Shown: positions 16,133 to 25,391, numbered from the stretch's first letter. The stretch: DNA of 34,936 nucleotides from Hellea sp042093735 (GCA_042093735.1 JBELEM010000020.1:1-34936), one strand, 5' to 3'. Notes: generated by a model from the letters alone, not told the origin. Program-made: numbers and translations.

Positions 16133-16747
16133 GTGTCTCTACCTGAGTTATTATTAGAAAAAATAGGATCCGGTCTTCTTCCTAATGAAATTACTGAGGG
16201 AGACGATCTTAACACGAGACCAGGTCAAAAAAATGCGTCCGTATTAGTACCGATAGTAATGCGTAAGCAACCCAATATTATATTAACAAAACGCCCTGAT
16301 ACCATGCGTGAGCATGCTGGACAAATTGCTTTTCCTGGAGGTAAAAGAGAAGAGGGTGAAAGTGCTCTAGATGCTGCCTTGAGGGAAACACATGAAGAAA
16401 TTGGTATAGTGGCGAGAGATATTAATATTATTGGCCGTTTGCCATCTTTTAATGCTGCAAGTAACTACCGAATAACCCCGTTTGTGGGGATCATAGATCC
16501 GAATGCCAATATTATTGCTGACTCAAGGGAGGTTGATGATGTATTTGAAGTCCGCTTGGATTATTTAATGAATTCTGCAAATCATATAGCAAGAGATGTA
16601 ACATATAAAGATAAAAAATTTACGATTTTTGATATGCCTTATAAATCTCTTGATGGAAAAGTACGGAATATATGGGGCATGACTGCAATGATAATCTATA
16701 GACTATATCAAAGAAGTTTCTTAAAGGTTTTTGAAACAGATTATTAA
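16133..16747 (+). CDS. NudL-type CoA pyrophosphatase (Nudix hydrolase)
   Basis: The 204-residue protein carries a complete Nudix box (GGKREEGE, then RETHEEIGI) and the CoA-pyrophosphatase signature upstream of it (ILTKRPDTMREHAGQIAFPGG). Enzymes of this group cleave CoA or acyl-CoA to phosphopantetheine and 3',5'-ADP. The gene starts with GTG at 16133, since ATG codons nearby are out of frame. It lies 9 bases after DUF1285 and 54 bases before the CCA-adding enzyme gene, the usual alphaproteobacterial order. Confidence 0.88.
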   Translation: MSLPELLLEKIGSGLLPNEITEGDDLNTRPGQKNASVLVPIVMRKQPNIILTKRPDTMREHAGQIAFPGGKREEGESALDAALRETHEEIGIVARDINIIGRLPSFNAASNYRITPFVGIIDPNANIIADSREVDDVFEVRLDYLMNSANHIARDVTYKDKKFTIFDMPYKSLDGKVRNIWGMTAMIIYRLYQRSFLKVFETDY

Positions 16748-16801
16748 TTAATAGTTATATCAGTTAAAATAAGATTAAGCATTAAATATGTCGGTATTAT
16801 T

Positions 16802-18028
16802 GTGATTTTAAATCCAAAAGAACATCACTGGATGAAAAGTTCAAATACAAAGAGGTTGTTCAAAGCTTTTCCAGAGGGAACACTTCGATTTGTTGGCGGG
16901 TGTGTAAGAGACTCATTGCTAGGCTCTGAAGTTAGTGATGTCGACCTAGCTACTAAACTGTTGCCTGAAGATATTATAAATTGTTTAATAAAATCAAATA
17001 TTAAATTTGTACCTACAGGCATTAAGCATGGAACCATTACAGCAATTTTAGATGCAGATATTTATCAAATTACAAGTTTAAGAATTGATACAAAAACTAA
17101 TGGTAGGCATGCTGAAGTTACTTTTAACTCAAGTTGGAAAATTGATGCAAATAGAAGGGACTTCACCATAAACTCTCTTTATGCTGATTTCACAGGTAAG
17201 GTTTATGACCCTACAGGCCAAGGTTTAGATGACCTAAAGGATTCTAAAATTTGTTTTGTGGGTAAGCCTGAAAATAGGATAAAGGAAGATTACTTAAGAA
17301 TAATAAGGTATTTCAGATTTGTATCCGACTTTGGAAAGATTAATAACGTTGATCAGGATACTCTGGAAGTAATAAAAACAAACTTTGAGGGTTTGTCTAA
17401 ATTGTCTCCTGAAAGATTATGGCTTGAGTTAAAAAAACTATTTGCATCATCATCGATATTTCATGCCGTGTATTTGATGAAAGAAACCGGTGTTCTTCAT
17501 TTTTTATTACCTGAAGTAAAAGAAATTACCGGTTTAAAGAAGTTAGAAAAACTTGAAATGAATGGTTTGATATCGATAGATCCAATATTGAGGTTAATGG
17601 TTATAATTTGCAGAGATACAAAAAAAATAGATATACTTTGCAAGCGTTTTAATATGAGTTCTAAAGAAACCAAGAGATTGCGTTTATGGGCTGCAAGTAA
17701 ATGTGAAGTTATATTAAATTCTGATGATATAGATATTATGAAATTTATCTATATGGAGGGTAGAGAGGTCTTTTCTGACCGCTGTGTATCTGAAATAATA
17801 AATTATAATGAAGCTAGCAATCTAAATGAGCTTAAAGCATTACTTGTGGCCTCTAAAAAAATAATAAAACCTATATTTCCTATAAAAGGTGTTGATTTAA
17901 AATTAATTGGTTATGAACCTGGGCCTCAAATGGGAATTATGATTGATGCTTTGGAGTTAATCTGGATTAATAGTGGATTTAACATCTCCAAAGAAAACCT
18001 GTTGCTAGAGTTAGAACATTTAGATTAG
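16802..18028 (+). CDS. cca: CCA-adding enzyme (tRNA nucleotidyltransferase)
   Basis: The 408-residue class II nucleotidyltransferase adds or repairs the tRNA 3' CCA end. It has RFVGGCVRDSLLG with the catalytic DVDLAT (DxD) soon after, then RRDFTINSLYAD and the nucleotide-recognition motif EDYLRIIRYFRF. No HD domain is apparent. Start is GTG 16802; the only nearby ATG (16788) is out of frame. Poly(A) polymerase is the alternative in this superfamily, but context with DUF1285 and NudL supports CCA addition. The GST gene follows after 9 bases. Confidence 0.9.
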   Translation: MILNPKEHHWMKSSNTKRLFKAFPEGTLRFVGGCVRDSLLGSEVSDVDLATKLLPEDIINCLIKSNIKFVPTGIKHGTITAILDADIYQITSLRIDTKTNGRHAEVTFNSSWKIDANRRDFTINSLYADFTGKVYDPTGQGLDDLKDSKICFVGKPENRIKEDYLRIIRYFRFVSDFGKINNVDQDTLEVIKTNFEGLSKLSPERLWLELKKLFASSSIFHAVYLMKETGVLHFLLPEVKEITGLKKLEKLEMNGLISIDPILRLMVIICRDTKKIDILCKRFNMSSKETKRLRLWAASKCEVILNSDDIDIMKFIYMEGREVFSDRCVSEIINYNEASNLNELKALLVASKKIIKPIFPIKGVDLKLIGYEPGPQMGIMIDALELIWINSGFNISKENLLLELEHLD

Positions 18029-18037
18029 TAAACGCCT

Positions 18038-18682
18038 ATGTCGCTTAAACTATATATTGGAAATTATAATTATTCATCTTGGTCTTTGAGACCTTGGTTG
18101 GTTTTGAGAAAAGCCGAGTTGCCCTTTGAAACTGAAGTTATAGATCTTGATATTAATGGATATAAAGAAAAACTTTTTAATTTAACTAGTCAGGGCACTG
18201 TACCCGTTTTAGAGGTTAATGGTGATAGAATTGCAGATAGTTTAGCCATTTCTGAATTTTGTGCAAAAGCTGTCCCTAACCTTTGGCCTAAAAATTCAAT
18301 TGATAAAGCTGAAGCAAAGCGCGTTGTTAAGTTGATGCATACAGGATTTGAAAGTTTAAGGATGGAAGCTCCTATGAACCTTCGCCGTCGAAGCGTCTCA
18401 AAGCTCCCAAAAAAATGCCTTGATGATGCTCATGCCATGGTTGAACTTTGGGATGATTTATTGTCGAGGCACAATGGCCCTTTTCTTTTTAATGACTGGT
18501 CCATCGCTGATGCATTTTATACCCCTGCTGCAACGCGATTTGCCAGTTACAATTTACCGAGGTCAGAAAGATCAGATACTTATATTTCTGAGTTGATGTC
18601 TGATATTGATTTTCAAGAATGGGAAGGAGAAGCTTTTATTGAAACCCACATATTAATTGATACTGATATAGTAAACACGTAA
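18038..18682 (+). CDS. Glutathione S-transferase family protein
   Basis: The 214-residue protein has an N-terminal thioredoxin-like GST domain with the candidate catalytic serines in NYSSWSLRPW (residues 11-20), the cis-Pro/glutathione segment GTVPVLEVNG, and DSLAISEF. An all-helical C-terminal domain follows with FNDWSIADAFYTPAATRF. Substrate is unknown; it resembles uncharacterised proteobacterial GSTs. It is the likely last gene of the DUF1285-nudL-cca unit and is convergent with ychF 47 bases away. No clear hairpin terminator is visible in that gap. Confidence 0.9.
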   Translation: MSLKLYIGNYNYSSWSLRPWLVLRKAELPFETEVIDLDINGYKEKLFNLTSQGTVPVLEVNGDRIADSLAISEFCAKAVPNLWPKNSIDKAEAKRVVKLMHTGFESLRMEAPMNLRRRSVSKLPKKCLDDAHAMVELWDDLLSRHNGPFLFNDWSIADAFYTPAATRFASYNLPRSERSDTYISELMSDIDFQEWEGEAFIETHILIDTDIVNT

Positions 18683-18729
18683 ATTCTATTAGACTAATGC
18701 GCAATAAAAGATAATCTAGTAATTAGAAG

Positions 18730-19827
18730 CTACACATTGAACTTGAAAAGAATTATATCACCATCTTTAACTAGGTAGTCTTTTCCTTCTTGCCTAACTT
18801 TTCCAGCTTCTTTTGCTCCCTGTTCGCCATTATTATCAACATAATCTTTGTAAGCTGTTGTTTCAGCTTTGATAAACCCTTTTTCAAAGTCACCATGAAT
18901 AACACCAGCGCATCGTGGCGCGCTCCAACCCTTATGAAAGGTCCAAGCTCTTGCTTCCTTTGGTCCTACAGTAAAATAAGTTTGCAGTCCTAGTAGTGAA
19001 TAACCTGATTGAATAAGTCGGTTCAATCCTGGTTCCTCAAGTCCAATAGCATTTAAGTACTCTTTTTGTTCATCAAGGTCTAATAATGACATCTCAGACT
19101 CTATTTGCGCAGAAATGATTACTACCTCAGCGCCTATTTCTGATGCATGTGATATCACTTTTTCAGAATACTTATTTCCACTTTCAGCACTGCTTTCATC
19201 CACATTCGCAACGAATAATACTGGTTTGGAAGTTAAAAGTTGTAGCATTCGCCATGCTTTGGCGTCTGCTTCGTCTATTAATGCATCGCGTGCTGGCTGT
19301 CCCTTTTCTAAAAGGTTTATCGCAGTTTCTATCAAATGCAGGGTTTGAACAGCATTTTTATCATTTTGTTTTATTTTTTTTTCAAGACCACCTTTTCGTT
19401 TTTCCAGGCTCTCGAGGTCAGCTAACATGAGTTCCGTTTCAATTGTTTCATAATCTGAAATAGGATCTATTTTTCCATCTACATGCGTTATGTCATCATC
19501 ATCGAAGCACCGTAAAACATATATTATAGCATCTGTTTCTCTGATATTTGCTAGGAATTGATTTCCCATGCCTTCACCTTTTGAGGCACCTTTGACTAAG
19601 CCAGCTATATCTACGAAATTCATTCTGGCGGGTATAATCTCAGCTGATTTCCCTATTTTTGCTATTAATTCCAAGCGTGGTTCTGGCACTGCAACATCCC
19701 CTACGTTCGGTTCAATCGTGCAAAACGGATAGTTAGCTGCCTGTGCATTGGCAGTCTTTGTTAGCGCATTAAAAAGGGTTGATTTTCCGACATTCGGAAG
19801 TCCAACAATACCACATTTAAAACCCAT
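18730..19827 (-). CDS. ychF: Redox-regulated ATPase YchF (Obg-like)
   Basis: The 365-residue protein is a universally conserved P-loop ATPase that binds ribosomes and is linked to oxidative stress response. G1 is GLPNVGKST (residues 9-17). VDIAGLVKGASKGEGMGNQFL is the switch region, and FVANVDES replaces the GTP-specific NKxD, which explains ATP preference. The C-terminal TGS domain includes TFHKGWSAPRCAGVIHGDF. The gene starts 3 bases after the pth stop, with its AAGGA ribosome-binding site in the pth-ychF junction. It ends the rplY-pth-ychF cluster. Confidence 0.96.
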   Translation of the reverse strand: MGFKCGIVGLPNVGKSTLFNALTKTANAQAANYPFCTIEPNVGDVAVPEPRLELIAKIGKSAEIIPARMNFVDIAGLVKGASKGEGMGNQFLANIRETDAIIYVLRCFDDDDITHVDGKIDPISDYETIETELMLADLESLEKRKGGLEKKIKQNDKNAVQTLHLIETAINLLEKGQPARDALIDEADAKAWRMLQLLTSKPVLFVANVDESSAESGNKYSEKVISHASEIGAEVVIISAQIESEMSLLDLDEQKEYLNAIGLEEPGLNRLIQSGYSLLGLQTYFTVGPKEARAWTFHKGWSAPRCAGVIHGDFEKGFIKAETTAYKDYVDNNGEQGAKEAGKVRQEGKDYLVKDGDIILFKFNV

Positions 19828-19830
19828 ATT

Positions 19831-20400
19831 TTATCCTTTTATGTATTCACTTATACGTGTCTGGAATAATTCAAATTCATTATTCAGAAGCATCTCCGCA
19901 TATTTGGCTGCACCTTCACAAATGCTATTTTTGAGCGCTTCTTCTGATTTACTAAAATCACTTAGTACATGTTTATGAACTCGGTCTTTATGGCCCGGAT
20001 GCCCGATTCCTAAACGAATTCTTACAAAGTCTGCACCGCAATTATCTCTGATAGAGCGAAGCCCGTTATGACCAGAAATTCCACCACCAGTTTTTACCCG
20101 TATCTTTCCTGGAACAAGATCTAATTCATCATGAAAAACTATCACGTTATCTAGAGGTATTTTATAGAAATTCATTGCGGCTCTCACGGACCTACCTGAA
20201 TTATTCATAAAAGTTAATGGTTTGAGAAAAATTACTTTTTTATCTTTAATTTTTCCAGTGTGCACTAATGCATTGAATTGAGTTTTTGATGGAGATAAGT
20301 CATATTTACCTACCAAGCTGTCAATAACCATGAAGCCTATATTGTGCCTATTATTTTGATAAGTTTTACCTGGATTACCAAGTCCTACAATTAATAGCAT
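19831..20400 (-). CDS. pth: Peptidyl-tRNA hydrolase
   Basis: The 189-residue protein hydrolyses peptidyl-tRNAs released from ribosomes. It has MLLIVGLGNPG, the catalytic His in NNRHNIGF, FLKPLTFMNNSG, FHDELDLVPG and GGGISGHNGLRSI. I chose the ATG at 20400 because GGAG lies 8 bases upstream and the family starts at this point. The frame is open to 20550, but that would add 50 Lys-rich residues overlapping the end of rplY. It sits 58 bases after rplY and 3 bases before ychF. Confidence 0.95.
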   Translation of the reverse strand: MLLIVGLGNPGKTYQNNRHNIGFMVIDSLVGKYDLSPSKTQFNALVHTGKIKDKKVIFLKPLTFMNNSGRSVRAAMNFYKIPLDNVIVFHDELDLVPGKIRVKTGGGISGHNGLRSIRDNCGADFVRIRLGIGHPGHKDRVHKHVLSDFSKSEEALKNSICEGAAKYAEMLLNNEFELFQTRISEYIKG

Positions 20401-20458
20401 CTTATGCTCCGCTAGCCTTGGTTTTATTAAAAGCCCACAAAGCCAGGATATCAAGATA

Positions 20459-21106
20459 TTAGCTTTCTTTATCAGTTTCGACCGCTTCTTCAGTCTCACT
20501 TTCTGTAGCATCTTCATCTTCATCTTCTTCTTCTGAAGTTGTAGACGCACGTGAGTTCATGATGGTTGCTATAGTAAAGTCGCGGTCTGATATTGAAGGT
20601 GCGACACCCTTAGGTAGTTCTACATCAGATATATGTATAGACTCACCTATCTCAAGTGCAGAAATATCTACTTCTATGTTTTCTGGTATACTTCCGGCTG
20701 GGCATTTTACTTCAATAGCATATCTGACTACGTTGAGTGCACCACCTTGTTTAAGTCCAGGGGACTCTTCTTCTCCAATGAAGTTAACAGAAACTTCGAC
20801 TTCGATTTCAGATTTTGCAGTCACTCTGTAGAAATCAACGTGCAGAGGCATGTCTGTAACAGGGTGAAATTGGATATCCTTAGTGATAACTTTCTGTTTC
20901 TTACCTTCGTGAGAAAGTTCAATCATGTTTGAAATGAACTGTCCTGAATTTATGGCTTTTAATACTTCATTGTGTTTAACAGCAATGGCGACCGGAGCTT
21001 CATCCCCACCGTAGAGTATGCCAGGAACCATACCATTATTGCGGGCTTCACGCGATTTTCCTGTGCCTGTTTTATCGCGAACGGTTACGTCAAGAACAAC
21101 ACTCAT
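20459..21106 (-). CDS. rplY: 50S ribosomal protein L25/general stress protein Ctc
   Basis: The 215-residue protein is the long, two-domain (TL5/CTC) form of L25, which binds 5S rRNA. It starts with an L25 domain (GKSREARNNGMVPGILYGG; KDIQFHPVTDMPLHVDFYRV) and continues with the CTC beta domain (VRYAIEVKCPAGSIPENIEVDISALEIGESIHISDVELPKG). It ends in a ~25-residue acidic tail of Glu/Asp/Ser/Thr, common in alphaproteobacterial homologues. AAAGG lies about 7 bases before the ATG. It heads rplY-pth-ychF. Confidence 0.95.
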   Translation of the reverse strand: MSVVLDVTVRDKTGTGKSREARNNGMVPGILYGGDEAPVAIAVKHNEVLKAINSGQFISNMIELSHEGKKQKVITKDIQFHPVTDMPLHVDFYRVTAKSEIEVEVSVNFIGEEESPGLKQGGALNVVRYAIEVKCPAGSIPENIEVDISALEIGESIHISDVELPKGVAPSISDRDFTIATIMNSRASTTSEEEDEDEDATESETEEAVETDKES

Positions 21107-21190
21107 TGTTTTTACCTTTTTTATCTCTTAAATCTTACCAGATTATCTATTGAACTCTTAAAGAGAAGCTACTTATTTATTATTCGGCGC

Positions 21191-21219
21191 TGTTTATGGG
21201 AAAAACCATACGGATGCAA
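21191..21219 (-). promoter_or_regulatory. Candidate rplY promoter
   Basis: On the minus strand TTGCAT (21219 to 21214) and TAAACA (21196 to 21191) are separated by exactly 17 bases, about 85 bases upstream of the rplY ATG. The rest of the 222-base gap to rne holds a small inverted repeat CCTAG-ATATA-CTAGG (21275-21289), a possible rne terminator element, and nothing else I can name. Confidence 0.35.
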
Positions 21220-21328
21220 GAGGCAAAGGTAGTTAAAATTTTCAGTATTGTTGCTCACCTGTAATAATTTAATTCCTAGATATACTAGGGGCCTTCATGT
21301 TCAATTGCAGATGTGAGTCCCCTTTTAT

Positions 21329-23863
21329 TTATTCTTTCTTTTTTAAACCAAACCAATTTGACTTAGGTTTTTTTGATACTTCATCAGCCAACTTCTCAGG
21401 TTTGTTTCTTTTTTTCGCAGGTGCTTTTTTTTGAGCTTTAACATTACTTTGTTTTTCTTCTTTCTGCTCTAATGGTTTTTTTGATGATTTTTTACGGCTT
21501 GTGGCTTTAGACTGCTTCTCTTCTTCTTTTTTTCGTGATTTTTGTGGGGCTTTGCGCCTCGCCGGAGTTTTCGACTTCATCCTTGTTATGGTATCAGAAG
21601 TTTCGTCTTTTGGTTTTATGGTTTTTTTGATCACTTTATCTGAATTTAATGGTGAAGAAGCTTTAAGTCCTTCGTCTGTTTTCTTTTTTTCTGGTGCTTT
21701 TCTCCTACCAGTCTTTATTTTGTTTTTAATCTTTTCTTTATTATTTGAATTTTTTTCTGATGTAGCATCCTTTTCTTCGTCCGCCTTTATTTTAGAGGTA
21801 ATTTTATTTTTAGAATTTAATTGAGTTGTATCTTCTTTTCTTCTGGGCGCTCTTCTGCGACCAGAGCGAACTTGTTTCTCTTTAGGTTCTGAAGAGTCTA
21901 TATCACTGGGCGATGTATTTATTTCTGATTTAGATTGTATTGGCGATCCATCCTCTGCAATGTTGGGGATCACTAATGCATCTTCTTGTGATTTATTGGA
22001 GTTGTCTTTTCTTCCTCTTCGTCTTTTTCTTTTCTTTCTAACTTCGTTTCCTTGTTGTTCTTCTTTATCAGAGTCAGTGCCATCAATGATTTTATCAATG
22101 TTGGACGTGCTGGCTTTTTTATTTATTTTGTTAGTTTTCTGTTTAAGAAATTCTTTTTCAATTGCCTCTAGAGGGTCCACAATACTACTAGAGGATTTTT
22201 CTAATAACTCGATTTCGAATTGAGGGCGAATAAGCTGATCATCACCAACTAATTCTGTAAAAAGTCCCGATTGTTTGTCTATCTTCTGCAGTAGCTCCCT
22301 TTTTTCATTGAAAAGATATAGGGCAACATCTGTACTAACTTTCAAAAGAATGCGTTTAGCTTTACCCCGCACCCCATATTCCTCTACTGCTCTAATAGCT
22401 GTTAGTGCCGATGATTCTATAGATCTTTTCCTGCCAACTCCTTCACAATGCTCGCAATGAGCAGTGGAACCTTCAAGTAAGCTTCTTCGCTTTCTTTGCC
22501 GTGATATTTCCATGAGTCCAAATTGTGATATTCTTGAGGTTTGAACTCTGGCTCTATCGCGGGTTAATGCATTTTTCATGATACGCTCTACCGCTCGATT
22601 ATTTTTATGTTCATCCATGTCTATGAAATCAATAACTATCAATCCTGCTAGATCTCTTAAGCGCATTTGACGTGCGACTTCCTCAGCTGCTTCTATATTC
22701 GTTTTAAGAGCTGTTCGTTCTACATTACGTTCTTTGGTGGATCTACCTGAGTTGACATCCACAGAAACAAGAGCTTCAGTCGGATGTATTACTAAGTAGC
22801 CTCCTGATTTTAACTGGACTATTGATTTGAGACTGTTTTCAATCTGCCTTTCAACACTGTATCGCAGAAATAAAGGTATTGTATCTTTATAAGATTTAAC
22901 ATTCTTAGCGTGACTAGGCATTAGCATCTTCATAAATGCCTTAGCTGTTTTGTAAGCATTTTCGCCTTGAATTAATACTTCCCCTATATCCTTGTTATAC
23001 ATATCTCTGATTGAGCGTTTTACTAAATTTCCTTCTTCATGGATTAAACTAGGAGCTATTGATTTAAGTGTAGTATCTCTAATTTCGCTCCATAGTCTTG
23101 AGAGATATTCGAAATCTCTTTTTATTTCAGCTTTTGTTCTTTTTGCACCTGCTGTTCTAACTATTACGCCCATTCCGTTTGGTACTTCGAGGTCATTCAT
23201 TATAGTTTTTAGGCGTTTTCTATCTGTGCTTGTGGCGATTTTGCGCGATATCCCTCCTCCGCGAGCTGTATTTGGCATCAGCACGCAATATCTTCCCGCA
23301 AGTGAAAGGTAAGTTGTCATAGCAGCGCCTTTGTTTCCGCGCTCTTCTTTAACTGCTTGTATCAATAATATTTGACCACGCTTAATTACTTCTTGAATTT
23401 TGTAGCGTCTCTTTGACTGCCTTTTGCGCCTTGAGTGAGCTACCTTTACCTGCTCAATAGCAATTTCTTCATCATTTTCATCTGATATATCATCTGAATC
23501 GGGGTCTGTATTTTGGTCAGCAATACTCGTATCTTCCTCTTCATTTTCGTCATTATTGAGATTTTCTGACTCTTGCTCGGCTGCTTCCAATTCTAATAGC
23601 GCTAATTTATCCTCGTGTGGTATTTGGTAATAGTCAGGGTGGATTTCACTTAACGCCAAAAACCCTGATTTATTTCCTCCGTATTCCACGAAGGCAGCTT
23701 GAAGAGATGGCTCAACTCGACCTACCCTTGCTAAATAAACATTACCTCTTATTTGTAGCTTGTTGCTACTTTCAAAGTCTAATTCTTCAACTCGATTGCC
23801 ATCTACAATTACGACGCGTGTTTCTTCCGGGTGGGAAGCGTCGATTAACATTTTCTTTTCCAT
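21329..23863 (-). CDS. rne: Ribonuclease E
   Basis: The 844-residue endoribonuclease initiates mRNA decay and matures rRNA, and is the scaffold of the RNA degradosome at the inner membrane. The N-terminal S1 domain (KLQIRGNVYLARVGRVEPSLQAAFVEYG) is interrupted by an acidic insert near residues 95-140, typical of alphaproteobacteria. Catalytic Asp residues are in LVSVDVNSG and IVIDFIDMD, and the Zn-link is HCEHCEG. From about residue 580 to the end the protein is low-complexity, rich in Lys, Arg, Ser and Glu, with repeated GRRKAP/RRRAPRR-type motifs likely to bind RNA and partners. I chose ATG 23863: GGAGA precedes it at proper spacing, while a TTG at 23875 lies within that region. Confidence 0.95.
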   Translation of the reverse strand: MEKKMLIDASHPEETRVVIVDGNRVEELDFESSNKLQIRGNVYLARVGRVEPSLQAAFVEYGGNKSGFLALSEIHPDYYQIPHEDKLALLELEAAEQESENLNNDENEEEDTSIADQNTDPDSDDISDENDEEIAIEQVKVAHSRRKRQSKRRYKIQEVIKRGQILLIQAVKEERGNKGAAMTTYLSLAGRYCVLMPNTARGGGISRKIATSTDRKRLKTIMNDLEVPNGMGVIVRTAGAKRTKAEIKRDFEYLSRLWSEIRDTTLKSIAPSLIHEEGNLVKRSIRDMYNKDIGEVLIQGENAYKTAKAFMKMLMPSHAKNVKSYKDTIPLFLRYSVERQIENSLKSIVQLKSGGYLVIHPTEALVSVDVNSGRSTKERNVERTALKTNIEAAEEVARQMRLRDLAGLIVIDFIDMDEHKNNRAVERIMKNALTRDRARVQTSRISQFGLMEISRQRKRRSLLEGSTAHCEHCEGVGRKRSIESSALTAIRAVEEYGVRGKAKRILLKVSTDVALYLFNEKRELLQKIDKQSGLFTELVGDDQLIRPQFEIELLEKSSSSIVDPLEAIEKEFLKQKTNKINKKASTSNIDKIIDGTDSDKEEQQGNEVRKKRKRRRGRKDNSNKSQEDALVIPNIAEDGSPIQSKSEINTSPSDIDSSEPKEKQVRSGRRRAPRRKEDTTQLNSKNKITSKIKADEEKDATSEKNSNNKEKIKNKIKTGRRKAPEKKKTDEGLKASSPLNSDKVIKKTIKPKDETSDTITRMKSKTPARRKAPQKSRKKEEEKQSKATSRKKSSKKPLEQKEEKQSNVKAQKKAPAKKRNKPEKLADEVSKKPKSNWFGLKKKE

Positions 23864-24202
23864 TATATTCTCCAAAGAGCTTTCCCTCAGACATAATCAT
23901 TGTCCTGAAGACGAAAGGGAGGAGCTCAGATAAATTTCTGTAAATACTACTATAAAAATCACAAATATTTTGCTCTACATCGCTTATTTTTATTTTTGGA
24001 TGTAGGTACGATATTTGCATTATAACTTTCTTATGTGCATTTTGCACGTTAATTATATGGATATCTAATGGCATTGATGTCCCAATTAGACTCCTCATGA
24101 TGCCTTATTGCCCTATATTAATAATTTTCGCAAAGCTTTTGTTCGTAAATTTTTTTATTAAAAAGTAACGATATATTCATTTCGAGTGTTTAACTCAACA
24201 CT
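23864..24202. other. Divergent intergenic region rne/amiC with structured rne leader
   Basis: These 339 bases separate rne (minus) from the amidase gene (plus). Near rne, 23877-23927 can fold on the minus strand: GAGC/GCTC at the base, TTTC/GAAA above, and CAGACA/TGTCTG-like pairing around a 7-base loop, ending about 4 bases before the GGAGA site. Further up, a TATAAT (24024 to 24019, minus) is a candidate rne -10, and an inverted repeat GTGCA-TTT-TGCAC (24035-24047) sits where its -35 should be. Near the amidase start, AGTGTT/AACACT (24185-24190, 24197-24202) forms a 6-bp inverted repeat touching the ATG. I see no tRNA and no convincing gene here. Confidence 0.5.
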
Positions 24203-25318
24203 ATGATAAAGTATTGTCTGATTTGTATATTTTGGTTATGGCAATTTAGTCATGCATTTGCTACTACATTGTCTAATATAACGTACACTGGAAAGGTAGT
24301 ATCTTTAGAATTTTCTGGCGCTGTTTCTCCAAATATTTTTAGCCTTAGTGGCGAACATCCCAGGGTTGTAATCGATTTGCCTGAGGCTATTTTATTAGAT
24401 GATAAAAATACTGTATCATCAACCCCTAAAGTAATAAATGGCTTTGGAGATATTGCTCAAATCAGATTGGCAAACAGAGAAAAAGGTCTTCGTATCGTTC
24501 TGGATTTGCTACCGTTTGCTCAAATGTTGTCAAATGAAATTAAAAGAAATAAGATTCATATTACATTTGAGCAAAAAGCTAAAACAAAAAATACAAAATT
24601 ACTAAATTCAAATATACCCAAACCAAGAATCGCTCCTAATTCAAAAAAATTAGTTATAAAGCCAATAATAGTAATCGACCCTGGTCATGGTGGTCGTGAT
24701 CCTGGGGCCATTGGTAATAATGGAACATTTGAAAAGTCTGTAACTACAAAAACATCTGTTGAATTAAAAAACCTCTTATTAAAAGAAGAAAAATATGAAG
24801 TAATACTAACTCGTTCAGATGACGAATATATTGATCATGAGAAACGCATTAGAATAGCTAGAGAAAGAGGTGCTGATTTATTTATTTCTATTCATGCAGA
24901 CTCAACAGCTAATAAATCAGCTAGAGGCGCATCAGTATATACACTGGCTGATCGAGCGAAAAGCAGATCTAAACGCTTAGCAAATTCTCAGAACTGGATT
25001 TTAGATGTAAATTTAGCAGCTCAATCTGAACCTGTCAGTGATATACTCGTCGAGCTTGCCCAAAGGAGTACATCAAACCAATCAGAAAAATTTGCGGATA
25101 TCCTGCTGGCAGAACTAAAATCGTCAACACGGTTAGTGGGAAATTCTCATAGAAGAGCCGGATATTACGTGCTTTTAGCTCCAGACGTCCCTGCAGTATT
25201 GCTAGAAATGGGTTTTCTTTCTAATATTGATGACGAAAAACTTTTAAACTCTGCAGTACATAGAAAGAAAGTCTTGAAGTCGGTCGTACGTTCGGTCAAT
25301 AAGTACTTTGATGAGTAA
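24203..25318 (+). CDS. N-acetylmuramoyl-L-alanine amidase, AMIN-Amidase_3 (AmiC type)
   Basis: The 371-residue exported enzyme cleaves the amide bond between MurNAc and the stem peptide, usually to split daughter cells. A signal peptide (cleavage near AFA21) is followed by an AMIN domain (to about residue 125; PRVVIDLPEAILL) that targets the septum or peptidoglycan, and an Amidase_3 domain from about residue 150. Zinc ligands H162 (DPGHGG), E177 (FEKSV) and H231 (SIHADS), and catalytic E335 (LLEMGF), are all present. The autoinhibitory helix region between H231 and E335 is retained (VSDILVELAQRSTSNQSEKFADILL). It lies 73 bases before the PBP1A gene; the pair amidase-mrcA is common in alphaproteobacteria. 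Confidence 0.94.
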   Translation: MIKYCLICIFWLWQFSHAFATTLSNITYTGKVVSLEFSGAVSPNIFSLSGEHPRVVIDLPEAILLDDKNTVSSTPKVINGFGDIAQIRLANREKGLRIVLDLLPFAQMLSNEIKRNKIHITFEQKAKTKNTKLLNSNIPKPRIAPNSKKLVIKPIIVIDPGHGGRDPGAIGNNGTFEKSVTTKTSVELKNLLLKEEKYEVILTRSDDEYIDHEKRIRIARERGADLFISIHADSTANKSARGASVYTLADRAKSRSKRLANSQNWILDVNLAAQSEPVSDILVELAQRSTSNQSEKFADILLAELKSSTRLVGNSHRRAGYYVLLAPDVPAVLLEMGFLSNIDDEKLLNSAVHRKKVLKSVVRSVNKYFDE

Positions 25319-25391
25319 ATAATCTTTACAATTAAACTTTATGAACCTGTTTGTAATAAATAAAGCTAGTGAGTTTTGAATAACCTACCTG

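Noticed and set aside
20401..20550. N-terminal extension of peptidyl-tRNA hydrolase by 50 residues
   Set aside because: The extension is the out-of-frame reading of the acidic rplY tail; family alignment and GGAG spacing support ATG 20400.
21329..23863. Several plus-strand open frames opposite rne
   Set aside because: They mirror the Lys/Glu/Arg-rich coding strand, lack domains and ribosome-binding sites, and rne is unambiguous.
23787..24098. A 103-codon minus-strand frame starting in the rne/amidase intergenic region and entering rne
   Set aside because: It overlaps the rne start out of frame, has no recognisable domain, no good ribosome-binding site, and a composition like non-coding DNA.
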